From: Siphonodentalium dalli
Taxonomy: Eukaryota; Mollusca; Scaphopoda; Gadilida; Siphonodentaliidae
Direction: 5' to 3'
Assembly (NCBI GenBank): GCA_032622095.1
Contig: CP136067.1
Coordinates: 200,284,052 to 200,348,051, forward strand
Length of the DNA stretch: 64,000 nucleotides
Shown here piece after piece: positions 54,635 through 64,000 of this stretch. How positions within the stretch are numbered: the first letter of the stretch is position 1; each line of letters starts with the position of its first letter. The notes under the pieces were generated by a model. The model made no database searches. It saw only the letters and a program-made list of their open reading frames with translations, and was not told the origin of the DNA. Made by a program: the position numbers and the translations under genes.

Positions 54635-55085
54635 GGTTACACTGGTGTAAATGTTTTCCATAGGCCTCAGTGCTAACGTTTTAGCGTATGCTGTTGGCTA
54701 TATGAACCATGGGTCCAATTTTTTTTTTAATCTGAAAAATTGACATTTCGGGAAACTTTTTACACAAAAAAATCATATCTGTCTAGCAGGGAATTCGCCT
54801 TTAAATCTTGTGTTTTCGTAACTAGTGTCAGATCCGCATAAAACAATACTGTCATATTTTAGACCACACCAACAAATTCAAACTTCACTACAAAGGGTTA
54901 ATTCCTGTGCCAATGGCTATCTTACCTATGGGAAATCATAGGGAAGAGGTGTGATGATTTTTTTATGCAAAAAGCACACAAGGCTATTGACCAATCAGGG
55001 CCCAGTGTCTATTTTATTCTCTCCTATATATTCCTCCCGCATCCGCTAGAGGTCTCTCCGAACCTTATTTACACCAGTGTAACCT
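54635..55085. mobile_element. 452-bp MITE-like unit, copy 2
   Basis: Same sequence and ends as copy 1, bordered by CTTTA and TAAAG. Confidence 0.8.
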
Positions 55086-55985
55086 AAAGCGATAGCCCGC
55101 TTTTTCGCGGAATAATTGTAACACCCTACATTTTTTCAGAATTGCCCATGAATGAAAAAAATGTGTTAAAAATAATATCACTTCTGTGGTTCTTTATTTA
55201 TCACACACAATTTAACCCCACTCTCTGTAACACATTATTCATCAAAAAAGCACATTTTTCCACCACAAGTCATATTCAGGCCCCATTTTCACACAGTTTT
55301 TGGGGTCTGGTGTTGCAAACTTGGATCAGCTATGGAAGACTGTACAAGATCCTTTCCATGAGAGAACTTCTGGTGATGTGAGGTCATTGAGTCCAGATCT
55401 GATCAGCTGAGCATCAAGCACATGACTTTATCAGCACATGGAAGGCTAAAATATGACATTTTCAGGTCTGCAAGGGTGATCCAAGATAACTGGATGTGGG
55501 TGTATATTGAATTAGTTGAACAAAGATATGCTCTCTTTGAAATGCTGAAGCATTTTCTTAAATGTGTCCAAGTTTTAGTGCTATTAACCTTCAAATGGCC
55601 ATACCCACCAGTGAAAATGAGACACTTTTATTATATATATCTGTATATCACTGGCTATAAAATCCAAAATACTTGTTAGATTATCTTCTTATAACAATTG
55701 GTATGTGTGTCATTGACATGCTCATGTAATGGGTAATTTGCATTATCATGTGACAATTACCACCTTGAAATTTTTTGAAAATACCTTGAAAAATTGGCAT
55801 TTTTTATGAAAAATCATACCATTTTTTTGGCCGATGGAAGTGAAAGAAGACATCAGCAGCAAGAATAGCCACACCATGCATGGGAGATTCATTGGACTGA
55901 AAGACCAGGCTGTGAAAAATGCATTAAAATACTTTAAAGTGACTCCCAGGAATCCAAAATGCCAAAAAGTTCATTTTTCCCTTTA

Positions 55986-56440
55986 GGTTACACTGGTGTA
56001 AATGTTTTCCATAGGCCTCAGTGCTAACGTTTTAGCGTATGCTGTTGGCTATATGAACCATGGGTCCAATTTTTTTCTTTTAATCTGAAAAATTGACATT
56101 TCGGGAAACTTTTTACACAAAAAAATCATATCTGTCTAGCAGGGAATTCGCCTTTAAATCTTATGTTTTCGTAACTAGTGTCAGATCCGCATAAAAAAAT
56201 ACTGTCATATTTTAGACCACACCAACAAATTCAAACTTCACAACAAAGGGTTAATTCCTGTGCCAATGGCTATCTTACCTATGGGAAATCATAGGGAAGA
56301 GGTGTGATGATTTTTTTATGCAAAAAGCACACAAGGCTATTGACCAATCAGGGCCCAGTGTCTATTTTATTCTCTCCTATATATTCCTTCCGCATCCGCT
56401 AGAGGTCTCTCCGAACCTTATTTACACCAGTGTAACCTAA
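55986..56440. mobile_element. 452-bp MITE-like unit, copy 3
   Basis: Same ends, followed directly by unrelated sequence (CAGTCTGTCGCG) instead of the spacer. Confidence 0.8.
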
Positions 56441-56535
56441 AGCAGTCTGTCGCGTCGCCCAATCTTTCACCCGAGATGACTGCGCTGTGAACTCGACACT
56501 TGCCCTGACTGGCTGGCGACCTAAAGCCCCCCGCA

Positions 56536-56599
56536 CACGCCACAACATTGTTGCGCAACAATGTTGCGCAACAATGTTGCGCAACAATGTTGTGGCGTG
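56536..56599. repeat. 23-bp inverted repeat around TTGCGCAA units
   Basis: CACGCCACAACATTGTTGCG CAA (56,536-56,558) is complementary to 56,577-56,599, with an 18-bp spacer that holds one more copy of a 13-bp unit. TTGCGCAA occurs three times, 13 bp apart. GTGGCGTG then repeats, and a GCAGGCAAGCCTGC palindrome follows at about 56,632. It resembles the ends or subterminal repeats of a Harbinger-type transposon. Confidence 0.75.
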
Positions 56600-56772
56600 T
56601 TGTGGCGTGTGCGGTACCGCGTTTTTTGTTGCAGGCAAGCCTGCAACAATGTTGCGAACGATCAAATTATTTTGATTTTGTTGCTTGTTGTTGCTTGTTG
56701 CAGCCAATGGATGGACAGCGTCAAATCACATGGCTGAATGGCATCACGTGAGGACTAAACTTTTACAAGAAA

Positions 56773-56995
56773 ATGGCGGCCTCCAGTCAGAGTCAGACTA
56801 CAAAAATAATAACTGTTGACATTGTCAACACAACCGTTACTCCGGATTTTATCTGGACTGGGGAAGGAGAAGAGGCATTAATAATGACATGGCACAGTCA
56901 ACCTGTGCTGTACGATACCACACGTCCAGACTACAAGAATAAACATAAGCGGGATGCCGCATATCGCGAATTGGCCACTATTGTGAACGTGTCAG
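56773..56995 (+). CDS. First exon of a MADF-domain protein
   Basis: ATG in a strong context (AAGAAAATGG). The 74 codons contain an acidic-aromatic start (DFIWTGEGEEALIMTWHSQP) and then VLYDTTRPDYKNKHKRDAAY RELA, which matches the N-terminal helices of MADF/Myb-SANT-like DNA-binding domains (W..xPxLYDxxxxxYKNKxxRxxAWxxIA). The coding sequence reaches TCAG|GTATGG, a plausible splice donor, just where the first half of the domain ends. The rest of the domain was not found in the next kilobase. Such proteins accompany the transposase in PIF/Harbinger elements and also exist as host regulators. The Harbinger-like inverted repeat 170 bp upstream favours the first. Confidence 0.65.
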
Positions 56996-57033
56996 GTATG
57001 GCTTGGTCGTTCATGATAAATAGCTCTATATAA

Positions 57034-57242
57034 TTACACAAGATAATATACATAAGAATCTAGGGAGTTTTGCAATTGAGCCCAATTAAGTGGTAGATTG
57101 AAGGGGCAACATTTCAATGGAAATTCACACTTGCTGCCAATTGCCATAAATTTTTATAGACAAATGAAATATATGCCCTAATTTCTTATGTCATGTAACT
57201 TCGTACACAAACCCACACTTGCATTGCTATTGTATTGAGAAA
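57034..57242. other. No feature seen
   Basis: Putative intron sequence after the MADF exon, or simply intergenic. Confidence 0.35.
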
Positions 57243-57400
57243 CTAGCAGATTAGCCCGCCACTGGCGCGGTTCGTCTCATGGCTTTGTTTGAAAAAGCAA
57301 TTGCATTTGACCTTGAATTGATTATTTTCAAGGTCAGGTCGGGGTCACAATTTAACCCGTCCACTTCCCGTACTTAGCAAGTTTGATTGGTTCGACTCTA
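57243..57400 (-). mobile_element. 3' end of a Helitron-like element
   Basis: CTAGCAGATTAGCCCGCCAC TGGCG is the reverse complement of the end block of the element at 33,001-33,888, followed by the same AATTGATTATTTTCAAGGTCA type sequence. The 5' end was not found; this is a truncated copy. Confidence 0.65.
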
Positions 57401-58397
57401 TAAAGGACACGCATTCACCATGGCAATCCGCATTGACTGCCGTGGGCCACGGACTGCCGTAACAGTTGATAACATGTTCACATTCGGCGGATCGGGCACT
57501 GTGGTCAGTCGAAAAACAGAACGCACACGCTATAACTCCGGTATCACTAACGTACGCCGCATTGGAAGGGTCTGGTGCCTGGATCCACTTGGCGTGACAT
57601 AATTCACAACCACGTGTATTTATCTCGAAAGTGTTAAAATTGCGCGACCGCGACACACACATTGGCCAGATAATGGGCACGCATTCCTTGGAATTTCCCA
57701 GAAGATATTAATGGGGAGGCCAATTGACCAATTTTGAAATTTGCTGGTCACATTCATCTATAGGTCTGAGGAATTCTCGGCTAGATATTGTTACCAACAT
57801 GACATAATTAAATTAATCCCGCCGTGCACCCCCATCACCAATTTGACATAATTTTGGTACCATGTGTTGCGTTCTAAAAATAGGTCGATTGCAGTGGATT
57901 TGTAGAAATGACGAAATATGAGAGAGAATATTGTTTGATTGAAAGCATTTGAATTAATACATCACAAGACTCGCCTTGATGCTGGCTAATAGATATTTGT
58001 CCCTGCTAGGTGTTGGGAATAAAAACTGACCCGATGAAAATGTCCCCCGTTCCTACAAAGCCCTAAGTAAGAATCAAACAGTTCTGTTTCTAAGCGAGTT
58101 CCAGATAATGTAAACAAAACCGTATGAGAAAACCGAAGAGGATAAAGAGCGTTAACCGGTAAAACAAACCCAAATATGGAAGATCTCTATGAACAACGCT
58201 GCTGCTACGACCGCTCTTTAACTATCAACACAATTAATATATATTAGATTTCCATTCGTTCTACCAAAACGTTGTTGAAAATGGGTGCTATAAATTAATT
58301 GTCAGATCAGGTTGAGTACTAGTATGATATAACCCCCCCCCCCTATATACGCTCTTGAATAAAAGCTCCCGAATGGAGCCTGTTTTAAAAGATCATA
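57400..58397. other. No gene; paired ATAAAGAGCG motifs
   Basis: GATAAAGAGCGTTAAC at 58,141 faces CGCTCTTTAACTATCA at 58,212; the latter is the exact complement of 58,212-like TGATAGTTAAAGAGCG at 33,201. Minus-strand and plus-strand ORFs at 57,345-57,680 have no domain. Confidence 0.45.
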
Positions 58398-58785
58398 ACT
58401 CTTGAGTGCCTAATAAAAGTACAGGGTGAAATAATAGTACAGGTTGGAAAAAGTTGCAAAACTGAATAATAGTACAGGTCGGAATAAATGTACAGACTGG
58501 AAATATTAGTACCATACATCCCAACAAAACAGACCATCTGACAGGTTTACTGATGCCATGTGACAGAAATAGTTTCGATGTATAGCCAGGTCTGGGAATC
58601 TACAGTATGCTGATCACTGTCAACAACAAGAGTTCATTTATCTATGAATAACACAATTTAAGATTGGTGAATTATTTCTTTTGGTTAATTTAATAAATGT
58701 ACAGGACCAAATAACGATCGTACAGGTGGGAATTTTACCTCGATTTTAATAATCGTACATGTATGTTTATTAGGCACTCAAGAGT
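58398..58785. mobile_element. MITE with 20-bp perfect terminal inverted repeats
   Basis: ACTCTTGAGTGCCTAATAAA at the left, exact complement at 58,766-58,785. Subterminal direct repeats AATAATAGTACAGG and related (AATAGTACAG, AATGTACAG) crowd both ends, as in many hAT-type MITEs. Target duplication not resolved. Confidence 0.85.
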
Positions 58786-58857
58786 AATGCATCATGTGCC
58801 CGAAGCACACAGGGGGGCTGCAGCAGTGTAGTTTCCAGTAATTATTTGGGGACACAT

Positions 58858-59760
58858 GTTTTTAGCTCACCTGAGACGAAGTCTCCGGTGGAGCTATAGT
58901 CATCACTCCTCGTCCGTTGTCCGTCCGTTTGTCCGTCCACTCCGTCTGTCGCACCGTCTGTCCATCCGTCAACTTTTTAAAAAAACATCTTCTCCTCTGA
59001 AACCATCATACGGAATTGGTTCATATTTGGTGTGGATGTTCCCTAGGTGACGCTCATTCAGATTTGTTCAAATGAGATCACTGGGTCAAATAGTTGCGAA
59101 ACCAGGGCCATAACTCTATTCCTCCATAGTAATTCTTTTAACAACTTCTTGCCCATAACCATTGTGCCGATTTAGCTAATATTTGGTATGGAGGGTTCTT
59201 GGGTGGCTGGTGTTAAGATTTGTTCAAATGAGGTCACCCGGTCAATTAGTTGAGGAACCAGGGCCATAACTCACAGTAATTCTTACAATGACTTCTTCTA
59301 CAAAATATTCGGCCGATTTAGCTTATATTTGGTACTGAGGGACCTTGGGTGACTGGGAATCAGATTTGTTCAAATTGGGTCACTGGGTCAAATAGGGGCA
59401 GAGCCAGGGACATAACTCTAAAAACCAAAAAATTACATTTTTGCATTTTGATCATATTTGGTGTGGATGTTCCCTAGGTGACTGTCATTCAGATTTGTTC
59501 AAATGAGGTCACTGTGTCAAACAGTTGCAAAACCAGGGCAATAACTATATTCCTCCTTAGTAATTCTTATAACGATATCTTTTCAAGAACCATTATGCCG
59601 ATTTAGTTTATATTTGGTATGTGGGGTCATTGAATGCATGGGGTTCACATTTGTTCAAATGGGGTCACTGGGTCAAATTGGGGTGGAGCCAGGGCCATAA
59701 TTCCCAAAAAAATAATAAAAAATTCAGGAGCTCCTTGATCAATTTAACATACAAATTTTT
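58858..59760 (+). repeat. GCTCACCTGAG repeat family, block 1
   Basis: Starts TTTTAGCTCACCTGAGACGA with GTCCGTCCGTTTGTCCGTCC. Degenerate units of about 140-150 bp follow, each with TTCATATTTGGTGTGGATGT, AGATTTGTTCAAATGAGGTC and CCAGGGCCATAACTC. This repeat is common in molluscan genomes. Confidence 0.85.
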
Positions 59761-60948
59761 TTATCACCCTCCCCCCACTTGACCCAAAACTTCACCCTGC
59801 CCCCAACCAACAGCATTCCACCCTATCTCATTTCCTAACTCGCAGGATCTCCCCCACCAGCATAATAAGTCAATTGTATTAGCTACAGACAGAGAGAGAG
59901 AGTTAATATAAATACACACACAGGCATCAATTGAGATGTTTATCAGGCTAACAGGTGTGAACTTAATGCTTAGACAGCACTCATGCCAATGTGTTTTATT
60001 AAAATTAAAACAAATTATTGTTCTCTAACCTGAATTTAGTATGTCTGGCATTTGCAGAATGAGTTTCCCAGAGGGTGAATTTAGTTATGCTACCCTGCAC
60101 AGCAGTCTAGCATCACCAAATACACTAGACAGGGTCCTCATTCTGCTTAAGCCTCATCTTCTGGGAAGTATATAGGCACTTATATTGACATTTTTACTTA
60201 CTTTTTCCCTTCTGTTTAGTTTCTATATCCCCTAATTTGTGAATATAAAATGCATAATTGAGGTGCCCAGTGGGTGCACATCACCAACTTTAACTGGAGA
60301 ACTTCAATCTAATGCTATGTCTCCCATAGCAGTTGAGGCCTATACAGAATGAGGTCCTCATAGGGTGAATTTGGTGATGCTAGCCCGCATTGCAGGATTG
60401 TGTCATTAAATTCACCCTTTGGTGACCTTATTGTGCAAATGTCAGACACTATGTTCAGGCTTGGCTGTTCGAATATTATGTTCTTAACCACCAGTATCCA
60501 ATTGAACTCATTATACCCTGATTTTGCAAAGAAAACCGGGGGGGGGGGTATATTGGATTGAATTTGTCAGTCTCTATGTCAGACTGTTTTCCCATCCATC
60601 CATCTGTCATTATGTCTTTATCCGTCCATCAATTGTTTTCTTCTCCAGATACATATTAAAGACCAAATGGGTTTAAAGGTTTAAATATTTAGGTGTGGAT
60701 GTAAATCCTTGTTTTGATCACAGCTGTAGGAGTAACACAATACATTGGTATCACTGGGCAAATGTTTGTGCCATCATTAATTATCTTCATGTCAACAGGT
60801 CTCCCAGACATTCTTGTTGCTGATAGTGGCTTTATGAATGGAATTTTATCCCAGATACAAATTACCTGTTTGACAGATAGTTTATTTTTACTATTAATAT
60901 TATTAACCATTTCATGACCAGAGTTGTGCTGGTGAGACCCTGTGTTTG
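59761..60948. other. No gene seen
   Basis: Unique-looking sequence with a (GA)n run near 59,889, a loose direct repeat (AGGGTGAATTTAGTTATGCTA near 60,074 and AGGGTGAATTTGGTGATGCTA near 60,363) and a poly-G run at 60,538. TTAACCATTTCATGACC at 60,903 is probably the left flank of the next hairpin element. Confidence 0.45.
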
Positions 60949-61006
60949 TGCATTCTCTTATATATGCTCCCATTGGAAGCCTCCCATATAAAAGAGAATG
61001 CACTGG
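60949..61006. mobile_element. GCCAATGC hairpin element, diverged copy
   Basis: GCATTCTCTTATATATG pairs with CATATAAAAGAGAATGC around CTCCCATTGGAAGCCTC. The outer GGC/GCC is partly lost. Confidence 0.7.
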
Positions 61007-61129
61007 CTTTCAAGGTCATGGTAATTTTGTTAAGGCAATAGGCATCCAAATAAATCATGTATGTCATATTCTTGCAGGGATGTCACCACTCTGTTGGGGG
61101 GGGGGGTGATTTACAGATTTGTTCAATGA

Positions 61130-61760
61130 AATGTAATTTTTGAGTTCACATCTTCTCTAGACTGAATTGGTTCATATTTGGTGTAGATGTTCCTTAGGTG
61201 ACTTACATTCATATTTGTTTAAATGAGGTCACTCTATCAAATGGTTATGAAGGCAGGGCCATAACTCTTGCTCTCCATAGTAATTCTTAAAAACTACCTC
61301 TTCTGCTGTACCATCAGGTTGAACGGGTTCATATTTGGTATGAACAGTCCTTGGGTGACCCGGAGTTCAGATTTTTTTTCAAATGGGGTCATTGGTTTTA
61401 AATGGGGTCAACTGGTCAACTGGGGGTCAAGCAAAGGAAAGTTTTCCTCTTAATATGCTTCCTTCACACAGACCATCAGGTCTATTTTATTGATATTTAG
61501 TATGAAGGGTTCTTTGGTATCTGGGATTCAAATTTATTCAGATGGGGTCACCAGATTAAATAGACTGGGACCAGGGACATAACTGTATGTCTCAATAGTA
61601 ATACTTAAAAATGTCTTCTCAAGAGAGGTTGGACTATTCAGCTTACATATAGTATGGAGGATCCTTTAGTGACTGAGATTCAGATTTGTTAACATGGGGT
61701 CAACCTGTTAAGAAATGACGGGGCTATGGGGACTTCACTTAAAACATCTACATTGGAACT
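61130..61760 (+). repeat. GCTCACCTGAG repeat family, headless block
   Basis: Diverged internal units (TTCATATTTGGTGTAGATGT, TCAAATGGGGTCA, CAGGGCCATAACTC) without the GCTCACC head. Confidence 0.7.
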
Positions 61761-62900
61761 ACCTGACTGATTAATCTTGACATATATATGTTGTTTTCGG
61801 TTTCATGGATAATTGGGCTTCAAACATGTCTAAATAGTTTATAAAAAGGTTCTTGTGAGATTGGAAATATCAAACAATTGAGAAAGTTTGATACGTCAGT
61901 TGTGAAATTCCAACCTAAGACTTGGGAATCTGGAGCCCGGTCAGGAGGGGATATGTTGAGCTGGAGGGGGATCTGTAGTGTTCCATTGGTAATTTAAATG
62001 TAGATATTCGCTGATCGACATGAAGCCTCTCTAGCCACATATCCTGTGTAGATCCGCTTCTTTTAAAGTGATTATGAAAAGTTCTGACTGTTATGGTCTC
62101 AAGAGTCCCAGTCTTATCAGTCTTTGCAGTCTAGTAGGCGACCCCACAGTCTTTGACTGTCTTGTATATGCAAAAGTCATATCCGAAGGCTGCAGCCCTA
62201 AGTTGGAGGGAGGGTATGGGGTGGCTTACCCCTGGAATTACATGTACATACTGCCATAAAATGACAACTAGCTAGGAGAAATTCCATGACTGTAAATACA
62301 GTCTGTGGCCAATTTTATATGAAATGTTATATGATACCATTAAGAGTAATATTGTTCTCAAGCTACGCAACTTACATTACATACTGCTGGATGACTTTGA
62401 TATGGGTCTATGTACCTCTTAGCCCTTAACTGCCCTCTGTGATGATGCCAGCTGGTTTTTAGTCCAGTGCATTTATGGTTTTACTCAGAACTAATTGCAA
62501 CAGAATTTTTGTTTGCTGGAATTGGTACATATATCCTCCATAAACAACATACTAAAAATCGGAATAAAATCCATAAATTGATGATTTGACCAAATTTCCC
62601 CAAATTTATTTCACGAAATTCACCAATTTCCCTTTTTCTGATTTTCTCATAAATGCACTGGACTATTTCTGGACAACATAATTGCAAGGTACGACGATTA
62701 ATTGGTACAGTGCAGTCATTCTTTACATGTGTCAATAATGATTGCATGATCGTGTGGGCTATTAGCCAGGCTCTGCCAATACCAATGCATCCTGGAGGTT
62801 CCAGCTGGGGCTCAACCGTGTATGACACACATAAAGCCAAAAAAAAAGATACTTTGTTTCTGTACATCGACGACCCTAAAAATAACCTGCTGACCCTAAA
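61761..62900. other. No gene seen
   Basis: Overlapping ORFs on both strands at 62,481-62,991 have no recognisable domain. The rest is unique-looking. Confidence 0.4.
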
Positions 62901-62904
62901 CTTT

Positions 62905-63470
62905 TTAGCTCACCTGAGACGAAGTCTCCGGTGGAGCTATAGTCATCACTCCATCATCCGTCCGTCCATCCGTCCGTCAATAATTGTTTGAACATCTTCT
63001 CCTCTGATTCCATTGGATGGAATGGGTTCATATTTGGTGTGGATGTTCCCTAGGTGACTCTCATTCAGATTTGTTTAAATGAGGTCACTGGGTCAAATAG
63101 TTGCGAAGCCAGGGCCATAACAATTTCACTCCATAGTACTTCTTAAGACGACTTCTTGTCTAGAATCATTGGTCCAATTTAGCATATATTTGGTATGAAG
63201 GTTCTTGAATGAGTTGGGTTCAGATTTGTTCAAATGAGGTCACCAGGTTGATTAGTTGAGAAACCAGGGCCATAACTCTCCATAGTAATTCTTGGAATGA
63301 CATGTTATCCAGAAAAAGTGGGCCGATTTAGCTTATATTTGGTACTGAGGGACCTTGGGTGACTGGGAATCAGATTTGTTCAAATTGGGTAACTGGGTCA
63401 AATAGGGGCTGAGCCAGGGACATAGCTCTAAAAACAAAAAATGACATTTTTGCATTTTGATCATTGATTT
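62905..63470 (+). repeat. GCTCACCTGAG repeat family, block 2
   Basis: TTTTTAGCTCACCTGAGACG at 62,905 and the same internal units as block 1, including the same order of CCTAGGTGAC, GTCACTGGGTCAAATAGTTG and GACTGGGAATCAGATTTG. Confidence 0.85.
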
Positions 63471-63810
63471 TTAGCTCACCTGAGACAAAGTCTCCGGTGG
63501 AGTTATAATCATCACTCCTCGTCCGTCCACCATCTGTCCATCCATCCGTCCGTTTTGTTTGAACATCTCCTCCGGAACCATAAGACCAAATGGGTTCATA
63601 TTTGGTGTGGATGTTCCCTAGGTGATTCTAATTCAGATTTGTTCAAATGCAGTCACTGGGTCAAATAGTTGCAAAGCCAGGGCCATAACTCTTTCCCTCC
63701 ATAGTATTATTAAAATGACTTCTTCTTAAATACCATCAGGCTATATGGGTTCCTATTTGTTATGAAGGACCCTTGTGTGACTGGGGTTCAGATTTTGGAT
63801 GCTAGTCCCT
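63471..63810 (+). repeat. GCTCACCTGAG repeat family, block 3
   Basis: A third head (TTTTAGCTCACCTGAGACAA) starts directly where block 2 ends, so blocks 2 and 3 are in tandem. Confidence 0.85.
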
Positions 63811-63907
63811 ATTTTATCAAAATAGACTGATTAATGGATCATTGAAATGTAATTTGATGATTAACTCTTCCATGACGGGAGCTCTCTGATTTTTTCGAAA
63901 ACCCTGA

Positions 63908-63976
63908 GCCAATGCATTCTCTTATATATGCGAGTTGCCCATAGGGCACCTCGCATATATAAGAGAATGCATTGGC
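63908..63976. mobile_element. GCCAATGC hairpin element, perfect copy
   Basis: GCCAATGCATTCTCTTATAT ATGCGAG (27 nt) is exactly complementary to the right arm. The 15-nt middle contains GCCC-ATA-GGGC, so the whole 69 nt fold. TTAACTCTTCCATGACGGG about 40-50 bp to the left may be its outer end. Confidence 0.95.
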
Positions 63977-64000
63977 CTAACAATATTTACCTTTATCTTG

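Larger units (their letters stand above)
53282..56440. repeat. 1.35-kb tandem duplication: three 452-bp inverted-end units and two spacers
   Basis: GGTTACACTGGTGTAAAT starts at 53,282, 54,635 and 55,986, so the period is 1351-1353 bp. Within each period the first 452 bp end in ATTTACACCAGTGTAACC, the complement of the start. The order is unit-spacer-unit-spacer-unit; the third spacer is absent. The copies differ at few positions (for example GGGCATTCGCC against GGGAATTCGCC). ORFs of 63-85 aa repeated in both spacers have no domain. Confidence 0.95.

Noticed and set aside
53800-55679. Paired ORFs of 63-85 aa conserved between the two spacers
   Set aside because: Conserved only because the spacer was duplicated recently; both strands carry equally good ORFs.
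56536-56599. A perfect 64-bp palindrome
   Set aside because: On base-by-base check only the outer 23-bp arms pair; the 18-bp middle is a direct repeat.
57345-57680. 111-aa minus-strand ORF with several Cys
   Set aside because: Overlaps a Helitron remnant and an opposite ORF; Cys spacing fits no finger I recognise.
62481-62991. 128-aa and 112-aa ORFs on opposite strands
   Set aside because: They overlap each other; the second runs into the GCTCACCTGAG repeat; no domain.

Overview
The window is eukaryotic, gene-poor and made almost entirely of repeats. It looks like an invertebrate, most likely a mollusc or another lophotrochozoan. The reasons are: repeated TTTAGCTCACCTGAG units followed by GTCCGTCCGTCC runs (58.9-63.8 kb); LINE tails of the TGTCAATAAACTTATC type; a Tx1/L1-like LINE; a KRBA2/IS3EU-like integrase with a spliceosomal intron; Helitron ends; and an env-carrying Ty3/gypsy element. 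No intact host gene was recognised. The best candidates are a broken NADAR-domain gene at 13.5 kb and one MADF-domain exon at 56.8 kb.

Layout. 0.1-2.1 kb: dead LINE. 2.2-12.4 kb: a chain of tandem repeats (172, 61, about 150, 37, 682 and 35 bp units) and a block of GATATC palindromes. 12.6-14.1 kb: hairpins, copies of a 145-bp unit, and the NADAR pseudogene. 14,526-29,922: a complete 15.4-kb LTR retrotransposon on the minus strand. 30.4-31.6 kb: an older solo LTR of a related family with a nested foldback element. 32.5-33.9 kb: two abutting Helitron-like elements. 35.6-36.9 kb: 145-bp tandem array. 37.3-37.8 kb: foldback element. 41.7-42.2 and 52.2-52.7 kb: two copies of one TTAA MITE. 43.4-50.7 kb: a minus LINE split by a plus LINE, itself split by a DNA transposon carrying a small hairpin element. 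53.3-56.4 kb: three copies of a 452-bp MITE-like unit alternating with two spacers. 56.5-57.0 kb: inverted repeat and MADF exon. 58.4-64 kb: a MITE and the GCTCACCTGAG repeat family.

The LTR element is the main find. In its own sense it reads: 5' LTR, 29-bp minisatellite leader, an unrecognised 126-aa ORF, gag (CCHC knuckle), pol (PR-RT-RH-IN), a 4-kb spacer, an env of the baculovirus-F/errantivirus type, polypurine tract, 3' LTR. Gag and pol are joined by a textbook -1 frameshift signal: UUUAAAC, a 6-nt spacer, then an 11-bp perfect stem. The spacer carries two small genes on the opposite strand. They are paralogous to each other (16 of the last 33 residues identical, at the same distance from the C-terminus), and each has a TATA-like box 50-60 bp before a matching start codon. 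A perfect CRE (TGACGTCA) lies between the first of them and env. The LTRs read as identical and a 4-bp target duplication (GTAG) is intact, so the insertion is young.

Small palindromic elements recur across the window and link otherwise unrelated regions: a 69-nt GCCAATGC...GCATTGGC hairpin (seven copies) and an ATAAAGAGCGTT motif (at least a dozen sites, often paired).
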